A DNA stretch of 64,000 bases from Acrasis kona (taxonomy: Eukaryota; Heterolobosea; Eutetramitea; Acrasida; Acrasidae): positions 51,633 to 115,632 of the forward strand of contig JAOPGA020000460.1 of the NCBI GenBank assembly GCA_026419775.2, written 5' to 3'. Under the pieces are notes generated by a model. The model was not told the origin of the DNA. It did not search any database and saw only the letters and a list, made by a program, of their open reading frames with translations. Position numbers and translations under genes: made by a program. Below are positions 52,728 to 63,510 of this stretch, one piece after another (the stretch's first letter is position 1; each line of letters starts with the position of its first letter).

Positions 52728-53431
52728 TTTTCTGTTGCGAAAATAAAGTAATTACCCCAAGCGTTATACTGTTGGAACTTGAGGAGTTTATTGGAGAATA
52801 AAAATCGATAAAATAGGGTGAGTTAACTCAATGCGTTCTCGTAGATACGGGGAAATAGAATTATAAAATAAGCTATATATATTACAGATTAACATGGATA
52901 GTTTACAGGTTCAGAATTCTGCAACTCAAAAAAGATTCCAAGGTTGACATTGTCTTGAGGCAAAGCTTCATGCTCGCACTTTCGCGATTTGTTGTACAAG
53001 TAATCTAAAACGTTGCAACTGCCGGCAAACGAAAATTACATTTTCGGCGTTCTGTTAATAATTTCCATGAACACAAAGGCTATATTTTCAACATAATCGG
53101 TAATGTCTGTCCGTTCTTGGAGGCCTTGACATTTTAAAGTTGATTTTGACTTTTGGGACCTACTCTTTGTATTATTATTAATACCAATAATATATGCTTA
53201 TATTATCTTTCATTGACGGTTTGTGCCCCAATTTAATCCTGATGATCGATAATAAATGTTTCGACTGTTGGCAATGGCCTCCAAAGTAGCTCCGTGTGTT
53301 CGGAACTCCTGGATTTCCAGATGTACAATGTTGCACACATCACTTCCGCATTCACCCGCACATGATAACGTTTTACAAAACTATGTATCATATTAGACAT
53401 TGATTCTCACACCATAAAAAGATAAGAGAAC
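52728..53431. other. Intergenic; divergent promoters
   Basis: About 700 bp between divergent genes, the largest clean gap in the window. No open frame, tRNA or repeat was recognised. Confidence 0.4.
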
Positions 53432-55354
53432 ATGAACGTGCAATGGAAAGCATTCCTTGCTGTTCTTGTCTTGGTTGTTTTATGCCATTCAGAGACAACA
53501 GAGACTGTTTGGTTGCCATGCTCTCCATTAACAAATGCCATCAAAGATACATACTCTAGAAAACTAATTCAGGATTATGATTCAATTAATCGGGCTATAA
53601 TTGAGAAACAAATAGGACTTAGTCAGGGGGATTTGTCTCATAAAGAAACTGACAGCAAGATTCAAAAGATTATCAAGGACTATGTATCTAGAAATCACAT
53701 TAAGGGTAGGCGCCTTCAAAACGGCCTTAGCGTCGCAAACGTACCCTCAAGTCTTACAACTGTGTGTACAACAAGGAAGATAAGCTACTACAATGGAACA
53801 GACATACCCTACATTAATCACTTCTCAAAACAATACAAGAGCGATCAATCCAAACTACGTCTTGGAGCGATATTTCTCTTGCAAGGAGGACCCGGTCTTG
53901 GTGGAGAAGCACTTGAAGTAATGGGCATAAAGTTGTGGAATGACATGGGTGGCCAATATGACATTGTAATACCGGATCACAGGGGCACTGCCCGTTCTAC
54001 AATGGTTACATGCACAGAAACAGAGCCTGAAAAATTTCCAACATGTCAGAAAAGTGCTTTAAACAATTTGGACGGCTTTACAACGGACCAGGCAGCAATG
54101 GATACTCTATCCCTTATGGACAACTTCAAAAACACATTTGGTGGGGAGATTCTACTTTTCGGTGTTTCTTACGGTACATTTTTATCCGAGAGGATCATAA
54201 AAATTTCACAAGTTCGTTATCCTGGACTCATCTCTGCAGTTGCACTTGATGGCATATGTGGTGACAAATTCTGTAGTTTCAAAACATCGGACGAAGTGGC
54301 CGAGAAAACTGCCATGAGCTTCTTTGATGCTTGTGCCAAAGACTCCACCTGCGGTGCTAAGCTCGGAGGTCAAAAAGAAGAAATTTTAAAAAAGTTAACA
54401 CAACTTTATGCAACCCAAAACATGTGTACTAATTTATTTGGCGGCGTTCGCAATGTAATGAGATCTTTTCTCGTCTCTGCTTTGCAGGACAATACAATGA
54501 GATTGTTAATTCCTCCCTTGATCTATAGAGGTTTGAGGTGCAACCTTATTGACTTCTTTTCCATTAATTACATGATTAGAAACGTCGTGTCTGCACAAGC
54601 GTCAGAAAACGCCGGTCATGTCGGCTATCCAACAAGTCTTCCAATCAATATTAACATTGGAGTATCTGAACTTCAAGGTAGGTTTACAAAGGACGCCGAA
54701 GCGAAAGATTATGCTTCCTCTTGTGTAATGTGTAGTGGTGCAGCATCCCTCTATTCGACTGTTGTTGGTGCAGGTTGGATTCCTTACAACCAAAGCGATT
54801 ATCAAAACAAAGTGCTCGCCACCGATCTACCTCTACTATTAATGAATGGTGATTTGGATCCTCAAACAGGCATAGATAATGCTGAGTCGTATCATCAACT
54901 TATCAAAGATACTTGTCCAAACACCAAATTTGTTAGATTCCCGAATGCTGTTCATTTTGTTGTTGGTAGATCTCCACTAGCCAAGGATATCAGCGTAAAC
55001 TGCGGTGCAACTATCTTGGCTGACTTTTTCAAATCTAAAAGTGTTGCAAATCTAAACACTGATTGCACCAATAACTTGCAAGGTGTTGATTTTGGAGGAA
55101 ATGCATACACTTATAACAACGTTGCTGTCGACATGTATGAAGGATTAGGAATTAACAAGACTCAGTATACAATATTTGTTGTAGTGGTTACTTTGATATG
55201 TGGTCTCGCTGCTCTTATTTGCTTGTGCTGTGTTGCGTCGTGTTGCTTCCTGTGTAGACGCAACTCACGTAAACAAGCACCAACGATGGTGGAACTAGAA
55301 ACCCATCTCATCACACAAGAAGGTTCATCAACCAAATACACAAAATTTAAATAA
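53432..55354 (+). CDS. Secreted/surface S33 serine peptidase (alpha/beta hydrolase)
   Basis: A 640-residue single-exon protein. A signal peptide (FLAVLVLVVLCHS) is followed by an alpha/beta-hydrolase core: LLQGGPGLGGEAL (oxyanion loop), PDHRGTARS, nucleophile elbow GVSYGT (Ser near 246), GDLDPQTG (Asp near 473) and NAVHFV (His near 508), so the triad is complete. It matches prolyl/tripeptidyl aminopeptidases of family S33, which remove short N-terminal peptides. A transmembrane helix near 580-605 and a Cys-rich juxtamembrane run (CLCCVASCCFLC), likely palmitoylated, make it type I. The tail ends in a charged cytosolic segment. Probably lysosomal or plasma-membrane. Confidence 0.92.
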   Translation: MNVQWKAFLAVLVLVVLCHSETTETVWLPCSPLTNAIKDTYSRKLIQDYDSINRAIIEKQIGLSQGDLSHKETDSKIQKIIKDYVSRNHIKGRRLQNGLSVANVPSSLTTVCTTRKISYYNGTDIPYINHFSKQYKSDQSKLRLGAIFLLQGGPGLGGEALEVMGIKLWNDMGGQYDIVIPDHRGTARSTMVTCTETEPEKFPTCQKSALNNLDGFTTDQAAMDTLSLMDNFKNTFGGEILLFGVSYGTFLSERIIKISQVRYPGLISAVALDGICGDKFCSFKTSDEVAEKTAMSFFDACAKDSTCGAKLGGQKEEILKKLTQLYATQNMCTNLFGGVRNVMRSFLVSALQDNTMRLLIPPLIYRGLRCNLIDFFSINYMIRNVVSAQASENAGHVGYPTSLPININIGVSELQGRFTKDAEAKDYASSCVMCSGAASLYSTVVGAGWIPYNQSDYQNKVLATDLPLLLMNGDLDPQTGIDNAESYHQLIKDTCPNTKFVRFPNAVHFVVGRSPLAKDISVNCGATILADFFKSKSVANLNTDCTNNLQGVDFGGNAYTYNNVAVDMYEGLGINKTQYTIFVVVVTLICGLAALICLCCVASCCFLCRRNSRKQAPTMVELETHLITQEGSSTKYTKFK

Positions 55355-55819
55355 AAAGTTTTTACTGCGCACAATCCATTCATTACATGATACTATTTCT
55401 GCGTCCATACCATTCAAGAATTTGTCACTTTAAATTCGTCATCCATAGGTGATAAAAACTTGCTACGATTAAATTATCTTACCGCTTCCAACGTTCGCTG
55501 TTAATCGATCAATAGAATGTCTCTTATCAATATTGATGCAAAGCTCATTGTTTCTTAAACGATTCCTTCAAATTAACTTAAAGTTGTTCAATCTTGCCAA
55601 GCAGGTTTTGTTGCAGTATAACAGCGAGATATGCTACTCTCTAATACTATCTTCGATCCAGTTCCAGAGTGAAGCGAGAGGAAATGCTACATGTATAACT
55701 TGCGGGAAACTCACTTATTTCTATGTTGGTCCAAAAGTTTATAATTGGATTGGAAAATTTTGGAAAATCTATTTATAAAACACAAAAATAATAGATCCAA
55801 CCAAAACACAAACACAACA
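55355..55819. other. Intergenic; no supported gene
   Basis: An 81-codon open stretch at 55533-55778 lacks family features and is unlikely to be coding. The right end is the promoter of the R-SNARE gene. Confidence 0.35.
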
Positions 55820-56602
55820 ATGCCAATCCTTTACGCAAATATCGTTGAAGCAGCAGGTACAGTCAAAGGACAATACCCTGCCAAGGAAAAGGATACCAAT
55901 TTCAGTGAGGTCATATTAAATAAAATAGTCCCACGTGTAGAAGCCACAAATCACAAACGAACTTTAACACAAAAACAATACGAATATCACTATAAATATA
56001 GTGGCGCCTTCATATATTTTTGTGTGGCCGAGAATGCATCAAAAAGAGTTTGCTGGGCGTTCATAGATGATGTAGAAGAACTTTTCCTCAAGACACCAGG
56101 CATAAGTCCATCTAAAGTAACGAAAGTGCTAGAAGAAAGAATCAAATTTTACAATAATCCAGCGAACGACAAAGTCGCAGCTCTACAGAATAAAGTTGAT
56201 GAAGTGAGGGAAGTAATGATTGATAATTTGGGTATGAATACTTGAATAACATCACAATACTTACATGACGCAGACCAAATTTTGGATAGGGGTGAGAAGA
56301 TGGACGTTTTGGTCGATAAGACTAACGAGCTACAACAAGGAGCAGGAGAGTTCCGGAAAGGAACAAGAAAAGTTAAGAGGGCAATGCTTGTCCGCGTTAT
56401 TGTACTAGTCATTATTCTTGTTGTTATCGTAAGTCGCAACTTAACTTCTTGCATTTTAAAAAGTTATTAGATATTAATAGTGGCCATTGCTTTAGGACTT
56501 GGGTTAGGTTTGGGATTGGGCATCCCAGCGTCGCGAATCATTCCAATCATAACAACGACTGCAGCCCCAACAACAACAACTGCACCAGTTGCACTTTTTT
56601 AA
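55820..56602 (+). CDS. Longin R-SNARE, VAMP7-like
   Basis: Exons 55820-56231, 56274-56428 and 56471-56602 (introns 42 and 42 nt) give 232 residues. Residues 1-125 form a longin domain (MPILYANIVEAAG, then FIYFCVAENASKRVCWAFID). The SNARE motif follows (about 128-190) with VREVMIDNLDQILDRGEKMD, whose Arg is the zero-layer residue, and VLVDKTNELQ. A transmembrane helix (VIVLVIILVVIILIVAIALG) ends in a luminal Thr/Pro tail. VAMP7 proteins drive fusion with late endosomes and lysosomes. The unusual part is the 25-residue luminal tail. Confidence 0.92.
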
Positions 56603-56714
56603 TAAATATAAAATTTTTCATTCATTTGCTTCGTTTAACTTTGCATATTGGACGTGTTACAATTTCACGTTAAGAGCACAAACGCACGTGACGGTCAGCT
56701 GATATTTTGACATC

Positions 56715-58407
56715 ATGTCAGACGACAAGGATTCACTGCAAGGTGTAGTCTTCGCAGAACAAAATGACGTAGAGCTTGAGGATGCAAGTATATTGGATAA
56801 GATTGAAGAGGAGTCTCATCCACCCATACCCGAACTCGAATTCAACACACCTTATTCATACGCCAAGACTTTCTTTATTGAACTTTTAAATCTCCTTAAA
56901 CTCGCTTTCGTACGTACATTCAATGTCTCATTGTCCTTAATTTCAGCCAATTTTTGTGACTTGGATCTCCTTTTCGACCATGATGGTTGTGGATAACATC
57001 TTCCTTGGAAGTCTTGATGATAGTCGTTTTATAGCCGCAGCAACACTATCCAGTGCTTACACTACATGTCTTGTTTACATACCAGTGGGAATGGTCGGAG
57101 CGCAGTAAGCGACAAATTTTGTACACATTTCTTATAAATATAGGGACACATTAATTTCGCAAGCATTTGGAATGAGTAAGCCTTCCACGTACACATTTTC
57201 GTAACAAATAATAGAAAAGACTCATGTCATCAAATTAGTGCTTTCAAGAACAATACTAATCACCACTGTTGTTTTTATTCCGATCATTTTTTTATTTGTC
57301 TTCCCCGATGCAATCTTCAGATACATGGTTTTAGAATCAGACCAACAAGTGGCTGCATTCGCCGTCACGTTCAACAGATTAATTGTACCTGGGTTATATC
57401 CTTTTTTGATTTATCGAGTGTTTGCGAGCTATCTCACTTCACAAAGTAGAGTCTATGCTCCCATGATAATCGGTATTCTTTGTAACCTCTGTAACATTTT
57501 GTTCAATTCTCTTCTTGTATCTGGTATTGGTTATCAAGGTTTAGGTTTTAATGGCGCGCCAATAGGAACTTCCTTAGCTAGGTTAATCATGGCCTTGTTA
57601 GCGATAACAATTGTCACAATCACTCAATACAGGTCGAGGAGAAACAATGAAGAGGTCCCTGATATTCTACCTGAGATGAATAAAGAAGCAATTAAAGAGT
57701 ATTTCAAACAAATGCTTAATTGGGTTGGTATCAAGGAGTTTATTAAACTTGCCATACCTGCTTGCTTTAGTCAATGTTTGGGTTTGTGGGCTTTCCAATG
57801 TACGTCCATTGCCGCAGCAAGAATTGGTGAGAAGAGTATTGCCGCTCATGGTCTTGTTTTGAATTTAGGAATCCAAACGTTTATGATACCAGCCACAATT
57901 GGTGTAGCCACTTCTATTCGTGTTGGTCAGAGGTTGGGTCAACGAGATGCCGCTGGTGCAAAAAGGGTTTGTTACACTGGAATAGTAACGGGGGGTGCAG
58001 CAATGTGCATTTGTGGGATTGTAATTGTTCTTATCAGAAAACAGTTTACAAGATGGTTTGTCGATGATGACCAAGTCGCAGACATTGCATCAAAGATTAT
58101 GATTGTCTCTGCATATTGTCAAGTATTCGATGGTGTACAATCGGTGTGTAGGGGAGTTCTGAATGGAACTGGTAGACAAAATGTGGGTGCCATTTGTTTG
58201 TTCATTTCTTATTATTTGGTGGGCATTCCTTTAGGATGCTTCTTGGCATTTTATATGGAATGGGAATTGTTTGGTCTTTATATCGGCCTCGCCACAGGTC
58301 TGACTTTGATAACTATTTTCACACTGTCTTATTTGTACTTTAAACTTGATTGGAATGAAGAAGTAGAAAAGGCCATCAAAAGAGTCGAAAAGTCGGATAC
58401 AAAATAA
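56715..58407 (+). CDS. MATE-family multidrug/toxin efflux transporter
   Basis: Exons 56715-56909, 56947-57104, 57144-57175 and 57215-58407 (introns 37, 39 and 39 nt) give 525 residues. A 45-residue acidic cytosolic head precedes twelve membrane helices. The first MatE unit shows FVTWISFSTMMVVDNIFLG and QDTLISQAFGM, the second FSQCLGLWAFQCTSIAAARIG and ATSIRVGQRLGQRDAAGAKR. The 32-nt third exon is confirmed by the continuous DTLISQAFGMKKTH sequence. MATE proteins exchange cations such as organic drugs for H+ or Na+ at plasma or vacuolar membranes. Confidence 0.93.
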
Positions 58408-58496
58408 AGAACCATTTGTTATACTTTCTGTTCTTTGTCTTCTTTGATCGCTCATGTATTTAGATAAAAGCGAAGATATTATCGCTGACAAGTGAT

Positions 58497-58709
58497 ATGA
58501 AGGCGGCCATCATGGGCGTTAAATTGTATCAACCACCAAATCGACGCAAGACCATCACCACTTCCATCACGAAAACAACCTTCCAATTAGACAGGTGGTC
58601 AATCAATTTGAATCTTCCACATCGAACTCCTAGTCAGGAAATTACAACCGAAACTTCACATGTGAACCGGAACTTTACACGAACCGCCGAAAAAATTAAA
58701 CCGAAATGA
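58497..58709 (+). CDS. Short uncertain ORF, 70 codons
   Basis: A basic, Thr/Arg-rich frame (MKAAIMGVKLYQPPNRR...) with no family features. Its stop overlaps the next open frame by four bases, which is not how eukaryotic genes are arranged. It may be an upstream leader or part of a spliced first exon of the next gene; a 39-nt GT-AG stretch inside it is in frame. Confidence 0.25.
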   Translation: MKAAIMGVKLYQPPNRRKTITTSITKTTFQLDRWSINLNLPHRTPSQEITTETSHVNRNFTRTAEKIKPK

Positions 58710-58777
58710 ACAAACAGTCACACACACACAGCACGAAAAAGATTATACGGAATTTTGTCTCTTCTTGTCACTCCTCT

Positions 58778-59104
58778 ATGTACGTTCGTGAAGGGGACTT
58801 GGTATTTATCACCATTCCAGAAGACTTTGAAATACATGGTGCTGTGGACCCATCCATGTCAGGAAGAATGGCATATGTTCTACGCAGTTGCAATAACGAT
58901 ATGGATGTTATACTAAAGATGAAAAAGAAAAGAAATGATGAGGGACAAGATGAATTAGCAACAGTACCGAAGTTTTGTCTATGTCTTGAGAGTGAAATAC
59001 TGAAAAAAAGAAAAAAAGAAATGGAAGACACTATTATTTATTTTCGAGGCTGCTCCTCCGCATCGAAGATAGATGTTATGCTTGTGCAACCACAACCAAC
59101 ATAA
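58778..59104 (+). CDS. Small protein, unknown
   Basis: A 108-residue protein starting MYVREGDLVFITIPEDFEIH; the frame stays open 24 codons upstream to an ATG at 58706. The start was chosen because the fold seems to begin there. It is strand-rich (GRMAYVLRSCNNDMDVILKM, TIIYFRGCSS) with a Lys-rich middle. I recognise no domain. Confidence 0.5.
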   Translation: MYVREGDLVFITIPEDFEIHGAVDPSMSGRMAYVLRSCNNDMDVILKMKKKRNDEGQDELATVPKFCLCLESEILKKRKKEMEDTIIYFRGCSSASKIDVMLVQPQPT

Positions 59105-59252
59105 ACAAGAACATAAAATTTCAAAGAGGAAAAGTTACACAACATAATTCAGTTGAATGAATGGATGAAAGTGCAGAACAAACATGTGTGGAAATAAAAT
59201 ATTATATGACAAACATCTTTATCATTTAGACTTTTTGAACTCATACAACTAT

Positions 59253-60535
59253 CTATTTATTGAATGCATTCACACCCTTCTCATCATAGTCTTGTTTGGT
59301 GATCCAGTATTCCTTGTTGTCCTTCATAATATCCGCCAAAACAGCTCCACCCAAGAAGACCATGTGCTTGCGTCTTGGTGGATCCTCAATGCTGAGCTTG
59401 AACTTGGCCAACCTCTCCTTATCTCCTTTGAGAACCTTGCTCAGGATTAATTCTTTAAGTTCCTTCTCTAGACGGGAAGAGAATCCAGGATACATTGTTG
59501 TACCACCGGATAGAACGATACTTTTGTAGAACTCTAGACGAACATCAATATCTGCTCCCTGAATTGTATTGAAGATTTGCTCATGGACACCAGCGCACTC
59601 TTTGTCAGCTAGGATGGGATTAAACAAAGCCTCTGGTGCTTGGAATCTTTCTGCTCCAATTCTGATCTCGCGTCCATCGGGCAACTAATATTGAGGAACA
59701 ATTAAAGTTTTTGGTGACTTACTGTGTAGTTCTGTACCAAGTATGTGGTATCTAATGATAACTTCCTTTCCAAGTCCATGTCATAACCAACATAACATAA
59801 CTTTTCTTTGATCTGTCGGACAGTCTCGAAATCTGCTGTTCTGTTGAATGAGTAACCTCTGATAGCAAGGAGCTTGATAAGGTAGTCGGTGATATCTCTT
59901 CCGGCCAAGTCCATTCTTTTCACTAAATGGCTCATAAGGTATCCGTTATACACAGGCATAACATGAGTAACACCATCACCACTGTCAACCACAACACCAG
60001 TCAAAAGACCTTGGGCGCAAAGAGTCAACACTGCCTGAATGGATATATTCATTCCTTGGAAACCGTACTTCTCGAACATTGCTTCAGCCATCTTTTGTCT
60101 GTTGGATACTGGGTTTTGGGGAGGTTCAGTCAAAAGAATTTGACATTCTTTAGGATCAATCTTGAGCTTGTCCCAAGTGTAATCATATAAATGGTACATG
60201 TCCTCCCAGTGGCGAACAATACCGTTTTGAAGAGGGTAATTTATCTCAAGGAAGCTTCTGAGCTCTGCACACTCCTCACCCACCATAATGTCCTACAAAC
60301 GTAACATAAGCTATTATATAATTTTTATTACTTTGAGTGTAACGTTGTTGATTTCCTCTTCGTAGCGCATCATGGGTCTTCCGACCATGGCTGGAAACAC
60401 ATGTTCTGGGAAGTTGTCACCTGCCCTTCCTACTTTAACGAACTAACAATTAATTATCATTCGTTATTAGATACTTACTCCTGTTCCGTTGTCGCAAACA
60501 ATTGTTCTTCTCCTAGACGCCTGTGCTTCGGACAT
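59253..60535 (-). CDS. ARP2: Actin-related protein 2 (ARP2)
   Basis: Exons 60535-60479, 60442-60332, 60292-59723 and 59684-59253 (introns 36, 39 and 38 nt) give 389 residues (human 394). The actin fold is complete: VCDNGTGFVKVG phosphate loop, [31 protein letters not shown] and the C-terminal [25 protein letters not shown] and [16 protein letters not shown] are ARP2- rather than actin-like. ARP2 pairs with ARP3 in the seven-subunit complex that nucleates branched actin for pseudopods and phagocytosis. The first 19-codon exon was placed by frame. Confidence 0.96.
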
Positions 60536-60760
60536 GGTTAGCTAAAATTTCTACAAATCAGTGTTAAGTCAACCAAACAGATCAAAAATTAACCTGTATG
60601 ATATTAATACTCATTATATCTTGATGGGCACCAACTGTTGAATGGATCAAAGCTATAACAGATGAGAGTAGCAGTCAAATGGATACCAGAAAGCAATAAA
60701 AGGCTAAATGTTTACATTTAATTACAAAACTCACAAAACTTGTGAGTTTCTTCAGTTGTC

Positions 60761-62062
60761 ATGCCGGTCAAATATCTCCTAATAGTCACTTTGATACTGA
60801 TTTTGGATATTGTTTTAGGAACTATAAGGTTAGACCTATTATCTATGCCACTAGGTTTCACTTCTCAAGTTGTCGTGAGAGACGTTAATAGCGCAAGTCA
60901 AATGGCATTATCTGGAGATCAAAAAATTTTGTTTGTGGCTGGAGACAAAGAAATTTACGCTATACCCCTCACTCGCCATTCAATCTATCCTGATGATATA
61001 ATAGGGAAAAGCATTCTAAAGCTCGCATATCGATTAGATGGAGCTTCGGGTGTTGCCTACAATAACGATACAGATGTTTTATATTTTTCTCAAAAAGATG
61101 GAATTTATGTAATCGACGATGTTACACAACAACTTTTGAAAGAATACCCATCCTTGCCCCTCACTTATAGACCCCTGCTTAATAAGCTACCAGAAAACAA
61201 TAAACATACAATGAAGTACATAAAATACAGAGGGGGAAGAATTTATTTTGTGAACAACTCTCCATGCGACGCATGTATGATATCGTCACCGCATGGTAGA
61301 CTCATCAGCATGAATCAAACAGGAGGAGACGTCATATACCACGCCTCAGGCATCCGAAACAATTTTGGCTTTGACTGGCATGGAGATACAAATGACCTCT
61401 GGTTCACAGATAACAGCAAAGATTCCACTAATCCTGCGTTGCCTAATGAACTCAATGTAATATCCACTATTGTACAGCCACAAGACTCCCATTTTGGATT
61501 TCCTTTTTGTTATGGAAAAGGCACCCAAGATGATGTATTCATAAAGAATGATACTTGTAAATCGTTTATTCCATCAAAATATGATCTTCCTGCACGTTGC
61601 GATGCCAAGGGTACGTCTTTTTATAGATACAAGTCAGGAGAAGAGGCAAGTGTACCACCACAGTATGTTGATAATAAAAATGTTATTTTGGTTGCCGAGC
61701 ACGGCACTACGGATCCTGCGTCAAGCGGCTTTTGTATATCTGTTATTGATACCAATAACCCCGAGTCATATGAGGTGTTGATTGATGGTTGGTTGGTGAA
61801 GAGCAAAAGTGGTTCGGCGGACGCATACTGGGGACAGCCTGTGGATGTACTTATGGTTGGGGACGGTAGTTTCCTCATTAGTGATAGCTATGCTAATGCC
61901 GTATACCGCATAGCGTATAACAGCACTGTGGAGCCATTTGTAGCTTCTAATCCTGTGCTAGCCGTTCTGCTTCCGTTGTTTTCGGCTGCTGTTGTGTTCT
62001 TGATGGGTGTTGTCGTCTTTGGTGCTATTGTTTGGGAAAGGAAGTATTACCATAAATTATAA
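60761..62062 (+). CDS. Membrane-anchored beta-propeller, sugar-dehydrogenase-like
   Basis: A 433-residue protein with an N-terminal signal peptide (LLIVTLILILDIVLG) and a C-terminal membrane helix (VLAVLLPLFSAAVVFLMGVVVFG) followed by a short basic tail. The body is a six-bladed propeller of the soluble glucose/sorbosone dehydrogenase family: GIRNNFGFDWHG, DLWFTDNSKDS, PNELNVIS, SHFGFPFCYG and GQPVDVLMVGDGSFLISDSY. Bacterial members use PQQ; I cannot confirm the cofactor residues. The topology places the propeller outside the cell or in a lumen. Confidence 0.85.
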   Translation: MPVKYLLIVTLILILDIVLGTIRLDLLSMPLGFTSQVVVRDVNSASQMALSGDQKILFVAGDKEIYAIPLTRHSIYPDDIIGKSILKLAYRLDGASGVAYNNDTDVLYFSQKDGIYVIDDVTQQLLKEYPSLPLTYRPLLNKLPENNKHTMKYIKYRGGRIYFVNNSPCDACMISSPHGRLISMNQTGGDVIYHASGIRNNFGFDWHGDTNDLWFTDNSKDSTNPALPNELNVISTIVQPQDSHFGFPFCYGKGTQDDVFIKNDTCKSFIPSKYDLPARCDAKGTSFYRYKSGEEASVPPQYVDNKNVILVAEHGTTDPASSGFCISVIDTNNPESYEVLIDGWLVKSKSGSADAYWGQPVDVLMVGDGSFLISDSYANAVYRIAYNSTVEPFVASNPVLAVLLPLFSAAVVFLMGVVVFGAIVWERKYYHKL

Positions 62063-62126
62063 AATCAATTTTCTGTCACTTGGAGCATTTTTGTTTTTCT
62101 GTTTGATGTGAAAATTGTAAAACAAG

Positions 62127-63510
62127 ATGACATTTGAGATGTTCGGAAACAAACATACATCCTGGGCAGGCAATAAGGTGTCAGAATTGCGGGAGAGATG
62201 GACTAGGGATAGACGTGAACAAGCACCTTCTCCAACTATAACGCACCAAAGGTCTAAAAGCGAGGCAGAAATTGCTAATATTACACCCAGGACGATACAA
62301 AGATGGCAAGAGAGGGAGTCTTTACACTTTAATCAAAGTTCCATGCTGTTTGATTGTCGCGAACATACAAAAGCGGTGCTGAACAAACTAATCAAAATAC
62401 AAAAAACTGTACACAACACGAACTGGCAGTACGTGCCAAACGTACCAATTATGGTCACAGCACCTCCAGAAACAAGCTCGGCAATATTTTTGAACGATTG
62501 GATCTTTGCAACATGTTCCACAAGTATCGGTATACACTTGTGGGATGTCCCAACACATAAAATCATCAAGACGATACCTATCGAGGCCACTTTTAACATT
62601 AAGATACTTCATCCTTTAGGCGAGGACAAGATTATAGCACACGGCGACAAAACCAGCAGTAAGATTCTGGTTTTTAATTGGAAAACCGGCAAAAAAGATT
62701 AACACCATTCGTATACCAAGCATGTCTCCCGATATTTTAACGTTTGGTTCGAAATACATGCTCAACACAACCAACTCTACATCATCCGAATATTGCATCA
62801 AGATGTGGGATGTCAGCGTAGATCGCGGACATCAGTTCGGTTGCATTAGACATTCGAACAATCCTAAAGTGAGATGCGCTCAAATTCTACCTGGAGCGCT
62901 GCTCGCCCTTTCTTTGTCTAATTCTGGATCAATAAAAATACATGACCTGGAGACGCTTAAACTTCAGTCTAGCATACAACTTTGTGTAAATCCCAATCAA
63001 ATATCTTTTATCAATGTTGTTGACAAGCACACTTTATCATGTGTGGTTGAGGATGAGGTGACCATTGTTAATTTTAAAACATGTGAGCGTATTAAAAGAA
63101 TCAAAGTAACAGAAAAACCTTTATATGTACTTCAAATTGCTTCCGATATAATGTGTTTGTTCTATCTTCTTGGAGAGAGAAGCGAGGGATCTCTTCAGCT
63201 TATTAACATCCGAAATGATTCCGTGATGAAGAAACTAAGAAGTCCGGTTGGTGACAAACTGCATTGTTTGAAGGCATCTCCTCACACCCGAACAATTGTT
63301 GCTGCACATTCCTTGCACAATTGTATCGGGATATATAAGCTATACTCTGAAAGTAATGGTGTTCTGTCCTTCTTCACAAATATACTAGCACATAGAGAAT
63401 GGGAGAGGTACTGCGACGTTAGTATTTCATTTACAAAAAAATTAAACCAAAGAAGGGATTGTAAATATCAACCTGCAAAAATATCTGTACAACAATGTAA
63501 TATCAATTGA
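62127..63510 (+). CDS. WD40-type propeller protein with an apparent frame break
   Basis: Two overlapping frames meet at about 62697 in a run of A residues: the first ends WKTGKKD, the second continues AKKINTIRIPSMS. Removing one A would give a continuous protein near 460 residues. Blades are visible (IFATCSTSIGIHLWDVPTH, YCIKMWDVSVDRG, LSLSNSGSIKIHDLETLK, TLSCVVEDEVTIVNFKT). The N-terminal 90 residues are basic and Arg/Glu-rich. A homopolymer error in the assembly is the likely cause of the break. Function unknown; WD40 proteins usually scaffold complexes. Confidence 0.7.

Noticed and set aside
55533-55778. 81-codon plus-strand ORF upstream of the R-SNARE gene
   Set aside because: Hydrophobic low-complexity reading with no family resemblance or splice partner; composition fits AT-rich intergenic DNA.
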